64,000 bases of DNA from Streptomyces sp. WAC 01529 (lineage in GTDB: Bacteria; Actinomycetota; Actinomycetes; Streptomycetales; Streptomycetaceae). Positions 40,087 through 49,100 of this stretch are shown here, piece after piece. Under the pieces are notes generated by a model. That model saw nothing but the letters and a program-made list of their open reading frames with translations. It had not been told where the DNA came from and made no database searches. A program made the position numbers and the translations under genes. The stretch covers positions 4,227,001 through 4,291,000 of the forward strand of contig NZ_CP029617.1 in assembly GCF_003945545.1 (NCBI RefSeq), read 5' to 3'. Numbering within the stretch: the first letter of the stretch is position 1; each line of letters opens with the position of its first letter.

Positions 40087-41366
40087 AGCTCCTCCAGCTC
40101 GACCGCGCGGGCCATGGCCCGGTAACCGGCGTCGTTCGGGTGCAGGTGGTCGCCGCTGTCGTACGCGGGGGCGATCCGCTCCGGGTCGGCGGGGTCGGCG
40201 AGGGCCTTGTCGAAGTCGACGTACGCGTCGTACTCGCCGGAGGTGCGCACCCACGTGTTGAACTCGTCGCTCACCGCGGCGGCGTGCGGCCCGTAGTGGT
40301 CGGAGCCGCCGAGCGGGAGCAGCGTCGCGCCGACGACCCTCAGGCCCTTGGCGCGGGCCTCGCGGATCAGTTTCCGGTGGCCGTTGATGAGCTGGCGGGC
40401 GGAGACGGTCGGGGCGGGCTTGTAGGTGGGCTTGTCGGTCTCGCCGAAGCCGATGTCGTTGACGCCTTCGAGGACGACGACCGTGCCGACGCCGGGCAGG
40501 TCGAGGGCGTCCCGCGCGAAGCGGCCCACGCCCTTCTCGCCGTACCAGGCGGAGTCGTTGAGGACCATGTTGCCGCCGATCCCGGCGTTGAGGACGGGCC
40601 GCTGGTCGCCCGCATCGGCGAGGCGTTCGGCGAGGGCGTCGGACCAGCGGCGGTCGCGGTCGGTGGAGGAGGCGAAGCCGTCGGTGATGGAGTCGCCGAA
40701 GAGGACGACGCCGTCCCGCGCGGCGGGCCGCGGGCCGCTGACGTCGACGCCCGTGAGGTAGTACCAGGACTCGGTGGACTCGTCGAAGGCCCCGGCGCCG
40801 GTGTCGCCGGTGTGATCGCCGTCGGCGCGGTAGCTGGTGGCGAAGGCCTGGGAGTGGAAGGTGGCGGGCCCGGTCGTGCCGGAGAGGTGGAGCGTGACGG
40901 TCACGGACTCGAACGCGTCGAGCTCCAACCCCGCCGCGTCACTGGCGAGCCGCCCCCCGGCGGGGATGGTGGCGGCCCGTTTCCCCCCGCCGAAGGTGAG
41001 CCGCCGCACCGAGCCTTCCTCGACGGCCGCGCCCTTCTTCGTACGGGCGACGGTGGCGCTCTCGATGCGCAGGGGTGAGGCGCCGTACGCGTTGGAGAGC
41101 CGGATGCGGGCTCTGGTGCCGCCCTCGGTGACGCGGACGACCTGGCGCAGGGTCTGGCGGTCGAATCCGGCCTCGGACCAGTTGGGCTTGAAGCCGGTGC
41201 TGGGCCGCTGCGGGGAGGCGGCCCAGGCGGCGGCCCACCCGCCCTTGGGGGCGTGAATCTCGTTCTGAGCCTGGGCCTGGGCACCGGTCAGGGTGACCCC
41301 GGCGGTGAGGGCGAGTGCGGCGGCGGTGGCCGCGGTGACGACGGAGATACGGGCACGCGAAATCAT
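40083..41366 (-). CDS. secreted SGNH/GDSL hydrolase
   Basis: 427 residues. Signal peptide 1-34 (MISRARISVVTAATAAALAL). An N-terminal beta domain (about 40-215) is followed by the SGNH hydrolase domain: block I FGDSITDG (Ser226), block II GIGGN, block III LEGVNDIG and block V DHLHP (Asp406, His409). The two-domain layout matches actinobacterial carbohydrate-esterase-like lipases of unknown substrate. The start is ATG 41366; the frame continues upstream without a ribosome site. It is the first gene of a two-gene operon with the MFS exporter, divergent from a LysR regulator. Confidence 0.9.
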   Translation of the reverse strand: MISRARISVVTAATAAALALTAGVTLTGAQAQAQNEIHAPKGGWAAAWAASPQRPSTGFKPNWSEAGFDRQTLRQVVRVTEGGTRARIRLSNAYGASPLRIESATVARTKKGAAVEEGSVRRLTFGGGKRAATIPAGGRLASDAAGLELDAFESVTVTLHLSGTTGPATFHSQAFATSYRADGDHTGDTGAGAFDESTESWYYLTGVDVSGPRPAARDGVVLFGDSITDGFASSTDRDRRWSDALAERLADAGDQRPVLNAGIGGNMVLNDSAWYGEKGVGRFARDALDLPGVGTVVVLEGVNDIGFGETDKPTYKPAPTVSARQLINGHRKLIREARAKGLRVVGATLLPLGGSDHYGPHAAAVSDEFNTWVRTSGEYDAYVDFDKALADPADPERIAPAYDSGDHLHPNDAGYRAMARAVELEEL

Positions 41367-41517
41367 CGAAGGCTCCCGGGAGTTGGGGTGGAGGACCGGT
41401 CCGGCGTCCGCGCCGGACCGACACCCCAAAGATCCGCCGAACCCGATGGTCCATCAACGACGATCCGTGAAACGATCTGCGCGCCACGCTTATCGACGCA
41501 GGTCACAGGGGGTACGC

Positions 41518-42426
41518 ATGGAACGGCAGGAGCTGGAGACCTTCCTGACGCTGGCCGAGGAACTGCATTTCGGCCGCACCGCCGAGCGCCTCCTGCTCTC
41601 CCAGGCGAGGGTCAGCCAGACGCTGAAGAAGCTGGAGCGCAAGATCGGCGCCCCGCTCTTCGAGCGCACCAGCAGGGTGGTGCGGATGTCACCGCTGGGG
41701 CGGCAGTTGTACGAGGACGTGGCGCCGCTCCACGCCCAGATGGAGGCGGCGGTGGCCCGCGCGAAGGACGCGGCGCGGGGCGTGGAGGGCGAGCTGCACG
41801 TGGGCTTCCTCGGCTCGGGCGCGGGGTCGCTGACGGCGTCGATCCTGGCGACGTTCCGGGAGCGCTGTCCCGGGTGCGAGGTGACGATGCGGGAGACGCA
41901 GTTCCGGGACCCGCTGGGGGCGCTGCGCGCCGGCGAGATCGACCTGCTCTTCACCTGCCTGCCGGTCCAGGAGCCGGATCTGGCCGTGGGCCCCGTCGTC
42001 ATCGAGGAACCCCGGCTCCTCGCGATGCCGCTGGGCCACCCGCTCGCGGGCCGCGCGTCGGTCTCCCTGGAGGAGATGGCGGGCGAGACGTTCTTCGGCG
42101 TCGTCAACAGCGCGCCCGCGTACTGGTGGGACTTCCATGTACCGCCGCGCACGCCGAGCGGCCGCGAGATCCGGCGGGGCCAGGCGGTGGCGACGTTCCA
42201 GGAACTGATGACGCTGATCGCCACGGGCCAGGGAATCTCTCCGGTAATCGCCTCCGTGGAGCGGTATTACGCACGTCCTGACGTGACCTTCGTCCCCCTG
42301 CGGGATGTTCCGGCGGCGGAGGTGGCGCTGATTCATCGCGCGGGCGCGGTGCCGGCTCGCGTGGCGGCGTTCATCCGTGCGGTTGCCGACTCGGTCGCCG
42401 CGAACGGGGGCCCTGCCCGGTTCTGA
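41518..42426 (+). CDS. LysR-type transcriptional regulator
   Basis: 302 residues. The HTH is at about 1-60 (LETFLTLAEELHFGRTAERL, QARVSQTLKKLERKIG); the effector domain spans about 88-295. The start MERQELETFLTLAEELHFG (ATG 41518) is the usual LysR N-terminus; the open frame extends 75 codons upstream, through the promoter region. The divergent partner is the SGNH-MFS operon, probably its target. No clean T-N11-A dyad was identified in 41367-41517. Confidence 0.88.
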   Translation: MERQELETFLTLAEELHFGRTAERLLLSQARVSQTLKKLERKIGAPLFERTSRVVRMSPLGRQLYEDVAPLHAQMEAAVARAKDAARGVEGELHVGFLGSGAGSLTASILATFRERCPGCEVTMRETQFRDPLGALRAGEIDLLFTCLPVQEPDLAVGPVVIEEPRLLAMPLGHPLAGRASVSLEEMAGETFFGVVNSAPAYWWDFHVPPRTPSGREIRRGQAVATFQELMTLIATGQGISPVIASVERYYARPDVTFVPLRDVPAAEVALIHRAGAVPARVAAFIRAVADSVAANGGPARF

Positions 42427-42442
42427 CGGCTCCCAGGTGCGG

Positions 42443-42689
42443 GTCGTTCGTGGCTGGCCGCGCAGTTCCCCGCGTTGTCTGGCGGGGCGCCTTGAGGGTT
42501 TTCGCCCGTGCGGGCCGTTCGTGGCCGGTCGCGCAGTTCCCCGCGCCCCTTACGGGGCGCCCCTGTCGGGGCACTGAGAAGCGCCCCGAAGGGGCGCGGG
42601 GAACGGCGCGAGCAACCACGGTCAAACGCGCACGTGAAGGACGGCCCCTTCAGGGGCGCGGGGAACTGCGCGACACGCCACAGCCCACC
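42443..42689. repeat. cluster of four family B repeats (copies 6-9)
   Basis: Copies at 42443-42491 and 42515-42560 run in plus orientation, and copies at 42581-42621 and 42643-42689 in minus orientation, so the whole block is a nested inverted repeat. Copy 6 has a degenerate arm (CCGCGTTGTCTGGCGGGG). It fills the 296-bp gap between the convergent LysR and DUF7144-like genes; no gene is present there. Confidence 0.88.
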
Positions 42690-42722
42690 CGCACCCGAAA
42701 TCCGCCCACGTACCGCCCGACG

Positions 42723-43172
42723 TCAGGGCCCCGCACTGTCGGGCCGGTCCGTGCACAGCGCCCAGATGACGAAGACGCCGATCGCGATGGAGATGAACGC
42801 CCAGACCGGCGTATACGGCAGCCACAGGAACTGCGCCACGATCCCCAGCGCCGCCAGCGCCACGCCCGTCGCCTTCGCCCAGCTCGCGCCCTTGAGGATG
42901 CCCCAGCCCGTCACCGCGATGACGATGCCCAGGACCAGGTGGATCCAGCCCCACGTGGTGAGGCTGAACTTGTAGACGTAGTCGCCGATACGAGCGTAGA
43001 CGTCGTCCTTCGCGATGCCCGCGATCCCCGCGAAGATGCCGAGGAGCCCGTTCACCAGCATCAGCACACCGGCGAAGAGGGTGCCGCCGGTGGTCCACAC
43101 GTCCTCGTCGCCGCCACCATGGTGCGGCTTCCCGTGCTCCGGCCTGCCGTGATGCTCGGTCGCGCTGCTCAT
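42723..43172 (-). CDS. DUF7144-like four-helix membrane protein
   Basis: 149 residues (MSSATEHHGRPEHGKPHHGG start at 43172). A His/Gly-rich cytosolic N-terminus is followed by four helices (about 30-52, 72-92, 97-117 and 120-140). The segment GGTLFAGVLMLVNGLLGIF and the repeat TTWGWIHLVLGIVIAVTGWG match a widespread actinobacterial DUF7144 membrane family. Function unknown. An ATG five codons upstream is possible. Confidence 0.78.
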   Translation of the reverse strand: MSSATEHHGRPEHGKPHHGGGDEDVWTTGGTLFAGVLMLVNGLLGIFAGIAGIAKDDVYARIGDYVYKFSLTTWGWIHLVLGIVIAVTGWGILKGASWAKATGVALAALGIVAQFLWLPYTPVWAFISIAIGVFVIWALCTDRPDSAGP

Positions 43173-43282
43173 GGCCAGCCACCCCATCTCTCGCTGTCAG
43201 GACTCACAGCGTGTGACGGTCCGCCCGGGGCAGCGACCGGTGTTACTGCAAACGGGTGACCCGAAGCCCCCACCGGGCGGGG

Positions 43283-44266
43283 CTACGACGCATCGGCCAC
43301 CGCCCGCGTGATCGCCGCCGCGATCCGGCGGATGCCCGGCGAACGCACCGGACAGGGCCGGGACTTGGGCGTGGTCGGCGCCAGACAGAAATGCAGGGGG
43401 TCATCGCTCCGGTGCAGAGCCGTCCGCCCCCGCGCCCCCTCGGTGCAGTACGCCGGGTTCTTCGTCTCGTACGCCGTACACGGCAGCGTCTCCGCCCACG
43501 TGTACCGCGCCGACGCGGGGGCGACCGCGCGCCCCGCGTCGGCGACGAGGCCGCCCGAGGCGCGGGCCTGCGCCTCGTAGATGCCGTTGACGCGGCGCAC
43601 CCGGTCGGGAGTGATCGGGTCGGGACCCTGGAGGACCCACACGATGCGGGGCCGGTCCGCGCCCCCGGCGGCCGCGTTGATCTGCCCGGCCAGCGCACGC
43701 GCGTCCGCCGCGTACCGGTCGAAGTACTTCTGGCGCGCCTTGTCGTACGTGATGCCGTCCATGCACGGCGTATAGCCCCACGCGTTGCCCCAGAACTGGA
43801 GCACCACGTAATCCGGCCGCTCGGCACGCACGAGCGCGGCGGCCTTGTCCTTGTCGGGGACGAGGGAGCGCTTGCCGGTGCCGTCGAGGTAGTCGCAGAG
43901 GGTGGTACCCGAGTAGGGCGCGCTGCGGTAGCGGGCGCCGAGGTCGCGCTTGAGCTGCGCGCCGAGGACGTCCTGGTTCTCCATGGCGAGGGAGTCCCCG
44001 AGGTAGAGCACCTTCGGCTCCTTCATCCGGGGCTTCTCCGCGACCCGCTGCCGGGTGGTGGAGGTCGGGGCGGGCGAGCGGGAGCCGGAGCCGGCCGAGT
44101 CGGGACGCCCCGCGCCACCGGGGTCTTTGGACACCTGGCCCCCCGGCACGGGCGCGGCGGCCGGGGCCTCACCCCCGGACCCGGGATCACCGCACGCCCC
44201 CAGCAGCAACACGGCCGCCAGCGCCCCCGCCCCCGAGGCCGTACCCACACTCCACCGCTTGCGCAT
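43283..44266 (-). CDS. SGNH-type lipoprotein
   Basis: 327 residues. Lipobox LGAC (cysteine near residue 25) after MRKRWSVGTASGAGALAAVL, then a Gly/Pro/Ser linker to about 75. The SGNH-like core has YLGDSLAMEN (Ser near 91) followed by a SASA-type fold with VVLQFWGNAWGYTPC, IVWVLQGPDP and a C-terminal DDPLHFCLA (His near 301). The arrangement resembles DUF459/OafB-type acyltransferase or esterase partners. Four further cysteines may form disulphides outside the cell. Start ATG 44266; a 12-codon longer form lacks a signal peptide. It follows the TIM-barrel protein gene on the same strand. Confidence 0.75.
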   Translation of the reverse strand: MRKRWSVGTASGAGALAAVLLLGACGDPGSGGEAPAAAPVPGGQVSKDPGGAGRPDSAGSGSRSPAPTSTTRQRVAEKPRMKEPKVLYLGDSLAMENQDVLGAQLKRDLGARYRSAPYSGTTLCDYLDGTGKRSLVPDKDKAAALVRAERPDYVVLQFWGNAWGYTPCMDGITYDKARQKYFDRYAADARALAGQINAAAGGADRPRIVWVLQGPDPITPDRVRRVNGIYEAQARASGGLVADAGRAVAPASARYTWAETLPCTAYETKNPAYCTEGARGRTALHRSDDPLHFCLAPTTPKSRPCPVRSPGIRRIAAAITRAVADAS

Positions 44267-44348
44267 GCGGCAACTCCCGCCCCAGACAGCCGAAATGGGC
44301 ACCAGGCAAACACATGCGCGACGGCAGGGGAAGTGGGTGGCGCGCCAA

Positions 44349-45545
44349 CTACCGTCGGGCCCGGGAGCCGTGTGCGGCCCGCGCGAAGTGGCGGGCCAGC
44401 GCGCGGAAGGACTCCTTCGGCTCCCAGTGCCAGGGCGATTCGGGGTCGTCGGGGCGGTCCCTGACCGTCTTGGTGAGGCTGTAGCCCGCCATGTCGAGGT
44501 CGTGTCGCCGCTCGGGGTGGTGCGGGGCGTCGGGGGTGACGAAGTTGTAGACGAGGGCCGCGTGCAGGCCCATGGCCTCGAAGGCGCCGAAGACGTCGAG
44601 GAGGTACGCGGCCTGCGTGCCCTCGCTCCGCTTCAGGTCGCCGATGATCTCCGGGGGCCGCTTGTCGTAGTCCACGACGTCGTGCCAGCCCATGCCGCCG
44701 CGCTCGGGCGCCCCTTCGTACGTACACGTCCCGCACTCGGTGATCGCCACCGGCTTGCCCCAACGGCGGTACGGCGTCAGCTCCTTGATGTAGGCGTCGC
44801 GGGTCGGGTGGTACGCGTAGTAGTTGACGCTGACGAGGTCGAAGAGGGACCAGTCGACGTCGTCCTCGTGTGCGGCGCCGTAGGTGAGCGGCCCCCGGAA
44901 GACGGAACGGCCGGTCTTCGCGGCCCGCGCGATGAACGCGCGGAGCTTGCGGACCATGGCCTGGGGGTCGTAATTCCCCTTGAGGATGTTCTCGACGCGC
45001 TCCACGGCGTTGGCGCCGGGCACGATCCCGGGAACGTACAGCAGGAACTCGCACCCCACACTGAGGCACACGCGCGCCCCCTGGCGGCGCATCCGCTCGG
45101 CGTGCCGGCCGGTCTCCGCGAGGTGATCGAGGATGTCGCTCTCCGGTACGTCGCCCAGGCGCGGCTGGAGCCAGACGTGCAGCCCGCGCTCGGCGGCCTC
45201 GGAGGCGGTGGCGGCGAGGCGTTCGACGCCGTCGCCGAAGACGGAGACGGTGGTGGCGTGCAGGTCCTGCCTGATCGCGCGCAGGTCGGCGCGCATGCGG
45301 GCGGGGGCCCAGCGGGTGGCGTGGGACTCACCGTCCACGACTTCGTAGCAGACGCCTCGGTGGGCGAGGCCGCGAGCGCCGGCAGGGGCTTCCCTCGCCG
45401 TCCGTGCGGCCTCGGCGGACCCGGTGGCGGCGGCGACCCCGGTGGGGGTGGCGGCCGACGCGGAACCGCCCGCCACGGCCACCGCGACCGCTCCCGCTCC
45501 TGCCCCTGCGATGAACCGGGCTCTGCTGATCGCTTCGTTACGCAC
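44349..45545 (-). CDS. Tat-exported TIM-barrel protein, glycoside-hydrolase clan A-like (often labelled 'abortive phage infection protein')
   Basis: 398 residues. The signal is SRARFIAGAGAGAVAVAVAG (twin Arg replaced by Arg-Ala-Arg, so Tat use is uncertain). From about residue 60 the protein has the strand/helix rhythm of a TIM barrel: HRGVCYEVVDGE, ATTVSVFG, LHVWLQPRLG, VCLSVGCEFLLY with Glu166, LVSVNYYAY and PVAITECGTCTYEG with Glu270. Two glutamates at the ends of strands 4 and 7 are the acid/base and nucleophile positions of clan GH-A. Streptomyces homologues are annotated as abortive phage infection proteins, from memory; nothing here supports that role. Substrate unknown. Confidence 0.72.
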   Translation of the reverse strand: MRNEAISRARFIAGAGAGAVAVAVAGGSASAATPTGVAAATGSAEAARTAREAPAGARGLAHRGVCYEVVDGESHATRWAPARMRADLRAIRQDLHATTVSVFGDGVERLAATASEAAERGLHVWLQPRLGDVPESDILDHLAETGRHAERMRRQGARVCLSVGCEFLLYVPGIVPGANAVERVENILKGNYDPQAMVRKLRAFIARAAKTGRSVFRGPLTYGAAHEDDVDWSLFDLVSVNYYAYHPTRDAYIKELTPYRRWGKPVAITECGTCTYEGAPERGGMGWHDVVDYDKRPPEIIGDLKRSEGTQAAYLLDVFGAFEAMGLHAALVYNFVTPDAPHHPERRHDLDMAGYSLTKTVRDRPDDPESPWHWEPKESFRALARHFARAAHGSRARR

Positions 45546-45674
45546 TGCGCCTCCCGTGGTGTCGGACCACCAGCCTGGCGATCCGACACGACGGGGCCAT
45601 CGGCCGAAGGTCTACCCGGCCCTGGCCGAAGGGAGGTTCACGGAAGGACGACGGAACAACGGCACAACGAGGGG

Positions 45675-46040
45675 CTAGCGGGCCACGAACTGCGTGAGGA
45701 TGGCCTGTACCTCGTAGATGTCGACGCCCTTGGTGAAGGTCTTCTGCAGCGGCGTCGGGTTGCCGGAGATCCAGATCTTCAGCTCCGCGTCGAGGTCGAA
45801 GTGTCCGGCCGTCTCCACCGAGAAGTGCGTGATGCTGCGGTACGGCACCGAGTGGTACTCGACCTTCTTGCCGGTTATCCCCTGCTTGTCGACCATGATC
45901 AGCCGACGGTCGGTGAACAGCATGGTGTCGCGTATCAGCGTGTACGCGGCGTGCACCTGCTCGCCGTGCCCGAGCAGACGGGCGTAGTCGCCCTGCGCCT
46001 TCGCCGGGTCGACGGTGTGCGCGTTTCCGAAAAGTGCCAT
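45675..46040 (-). CDS. bacterial PH-domain protein
   Basis: 121 residues, one bacterial Pleckstrin-homology domain of the YvbH-like (bPH_4) type: LLGHGEQVHAAYTLIRDTML, FTDRRLIMVDKQGITGKKVE, then YHSVPYRSITHFSVETAG and a C-terminal helix VQAILTQFV. There is no signal or membrane segment. Such domains assemble into oligomers; the ligand is unknown. Single gene with its own promoter region at 46041-46126. Confidence 0.85.
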   Translation of the reverse strand: MALFGNAHTVDPAKAQGDYARLLGHGEQVHAAYTLIRDTMLFTDRRLIMVDKQGITGKKVEYHSVPYRSITHFSVETAGHFDLDAELKIWISGNPTPLQKTFTKGVDIYEVQAILTQFVAR

Positions 46041-46126
46041 GTAAGGCCCCCCACTCGATGATCACCTCGGGTGGTGATCGATCCCCATTCCCCGTGTCCC
46101 GGACCGAGCCACGGGATCGGACCACC

Positions 46127-49100
46127 CTAACCGGGAGGGGCGGGGATACGGGGGTGGGGCAGTTCGCCGGGTGGGAGTTCCGCGCCCCGCGCGAAGGCGT
46201 CGGCGAAGGCGGCCTCGCCGAGGGCAGCCTTCGCGGCGGCCGTGGCGCGGTCGACGTCGCCGCGTTCGGCGGGCGGCAGCGGGGCGCCCACGCGGCGGCG
46301 GGCCGCGTCGGCGGCGCCGAGGAGCAGGGCGGCGTGTTCGGCGCCGCCGGTCTCCCGCGCTCCGGCGAGGGCGGCCGCACCGGCGAGGCCTTCCAGGGAG
46401 AGGGCGAGGGCGCGTGGTTCGGCGAGGGTGCGGGCGATCTCCAGACCGAGGAGGTGCTCGGCCTCGGCGCGGGCGCGGTCGCCGCGGAGTTCGGCGACGA
46501 AACCGAGTTCCGCGTGGAGCAGGTGGTCGCCGACGGGGGAGGAGACGTCGGCGTGGCGGTCGCGGATGCGCAGGAGATACGACTCGGCGGCGTCGAGGTC
46601 TCCGGCGCGGCGGGCGCCGAGGGCGAGGCCCATCTCGGCGTGGATCTCGCCGTACCGGTAGCCCTGGGCGACGGCGAGGTCCCGCGCCTGCTCGTGCAGT
46701 TCGCGGGCGCGCTGCCACTCCTTGGTGAGGAGGGCGAGTCGCCCGAGCCCGGAGAGCCGAGCGGCGACCTCGGCCTCAAGCCCCAGCTCCCGGGCGATGC
46801 GGAGCCCCTCGTCCTGGCGGCGGGCGGCTTCTTCGTAATCGCCCTTGATCTCGGCGAGTACGGCGAGCGGGGTTACGGTCTGCAACTCGCCCCACCGATC
46901 CCCGAGTTCGGCGAAGAGCGCGGCGGCGCGGAGCCCATCGCGGGGGATCGTGCCGAGGTCCCCCCGGATCAACGCGTGCATGGCCCGCAGGGAGAGCGAG
47001 GCGGCGGCCCCCCACAAGTCCCCACTCTCCTCGGCGCCCCGGAGCGCGCACGAGTTCACTTCCTCACTACGGGTCTGCTCTCCGGCGCTGAAGAGGGCGT
47101 AGGCATAGAGCCAGAGGAGCCGGGCACCCACGTGGCGGACGTCATCGGGGTCCGCGCTCGCGCGGGGAACGGTGCGCTCAGCCACGTCATACCCGCAGGA
47201 TTCGGCGGGTTGGTCCCCGTCAGGGGCGCGGGGAACGGCGCGCTCAGCCCCATCGAACCCGCAGAAGGCCACCGGGCCAGCCCCCTCAGGGGCGCGAGGA
47301 ACTGCGCGACCAGCCCCATCGAACCCGCAGGATTCGGCGGGTTGGTCCCCGTCAGGGGCGCGGGGAACGGCGCGCTCAGCCCCATCGAACCCGCAGAAGG
47401 CCACCGGGCCAGCCCCCTCAGGGGCGCGAGGAACTGCGCGACCAGCCCCATCGAACCCGCAGATATCCACGGAAGAGACCCCACCCACCCCACAGCCCCC
47501 GGCACAGGAACAGATACCGCCACCGCCCCAGGCGCCCCCGCCAGAACCGGTGAGCAACGCAAACGCCCCCCAAAGCACCCGGAGTTCAGCACCCCCCACC
47601 CCGAGCCGCCCCACCTCAGAGAGATAACGGCGAGCCTCCGCAAGGCGGCCGCGAAGCAGCCACCACCAAGCCAGCGCCACCCCCAACCGCCCCGCCACGT
47701 CCCCGGACCCGAACCCGGACCCGGACCCGAATCCGGACCCGGACCCCCCGCGCACCGCCTCCTCCAACGCCGCCCGGAGATTGCCCGCCTCGGCATCGAG
47801 CCGAGCGAGCCACTCCCGCTGACCGCCCCCGCGAAGGTACGGCTCGGCCCGCTCGGCGAGGGCGAGGTAGTAGCGCAGGTGACGTTCCCGTACGCCCCGA
47901 AGATCCTCCATCTCCCGCAACCGCTCGACGGCATACGCCCCCACGGACTCCAGGAGCCGATAACGCGTGACGCCTCCAGCAGCCGCCCCCACCCCTACCC
48001 CCACTCCCGCCCGCCCCGGGACCACAACCACCAGCGACCGGCCGACGAGCCGCATCAACAGGTCAAGTACCTCCTCGCGCTCGACCCCGTCACCCGCGCA
48101 CACCGCCTCCGCGGCCTCAAGCGTGCAACCGTCACGGTGGACGGCGAGGCGGCGCAGCACGATGCGTTCGGGAGCGCTGAGCAGCTCCCAGCTCCAGTCG
48201 ATCACCGCGCGGAGCGTCTGCTGACGGGCGGGGGCGCCGCGCTGCCCGGAGGTGAGCAGCCGGAACCGGTCACCGAGCCGCTCGGCCAACTCCCGTACGC
48301 CGAGGCCGCGAACACGCGTGGCGGCCAGTTCGAGGGCGAGCGGTATGCCGTCGAGGCGCCGGCAGATCTCCGCGACGGCCTCCGCGTCGCCGGGATCGGC
48401 GAGGGAGAAGCCGGGGGCGGAGGCGGCGGCACGGGCGGCGAACAGGCTGACGGCGTCGTCCTCGTCCAGGGGCGCCACGAGGAACACGCCCTCGCCGGTG
48501 AGGCCGAGCGGCTCCTGACTGGTGGCGAGGACACGAAGCCCGGGCGCGGTGCGCAGCAGCGTGTCGGTGAGGTGAGCGGCCTGCTCGACGACCTGTTCGC
48601 AGTTGTCGAGGACGAGGAGCATGTGCCGGTCGCGCAGGGCGGCGGCGAGACGTTCGAGGGGCCCGCCGTCGGCGCCGGGCGCGGGCACGCCGGAGGGCGC
48701 GTCATCGCGAAGCCCCAGCACACCGGCGACGGCCTCGGCGAGACCATCGACGCCACTACCGTCCGGGCCCCCGCGCAGCCCGGCGAACTCCACGAGCCAC
48801 ACGCCATCGGCTACAGCGCCCTCACCGCCACCGCCACCTCCCCCGGCAACCCGCCCCGCGACTTCAACAGCGAGCCGAGTCTTCCCCACCCCTCCGGCCC
48901 CGGTGAGGGTCACCACCCGGGCCCGCTCCAGGAGGCCCTGAACTTCACGAACGGCCGACTCCCGTCCGAGGAGAGGAGTGAGCGGGGCGGGGAGATTACT
49001 GCCGCGCCCCACGGCCGTCGCCGACACCTGCGCCGCCCCGCCACCAGTCCCAGGCACCGGATCCTGTCCCTCCCGCCGAGGAGAGGCCTGCGGTGCGCCG

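Noticed and set aside
35764..41366. Biosynthetic gene cluster around the DrrAB-like and MFS exporters
   Set aside because: No synthase, synthetase or tailoring enzyme set is present; the exporters stand alone.
43283..46126. Phage-defence island suggested by the common 'abortive phage infection' name
   Set aside because: The protein looks like an exported glycosidase; no toxin, nuclease or other defence gene is nearby.
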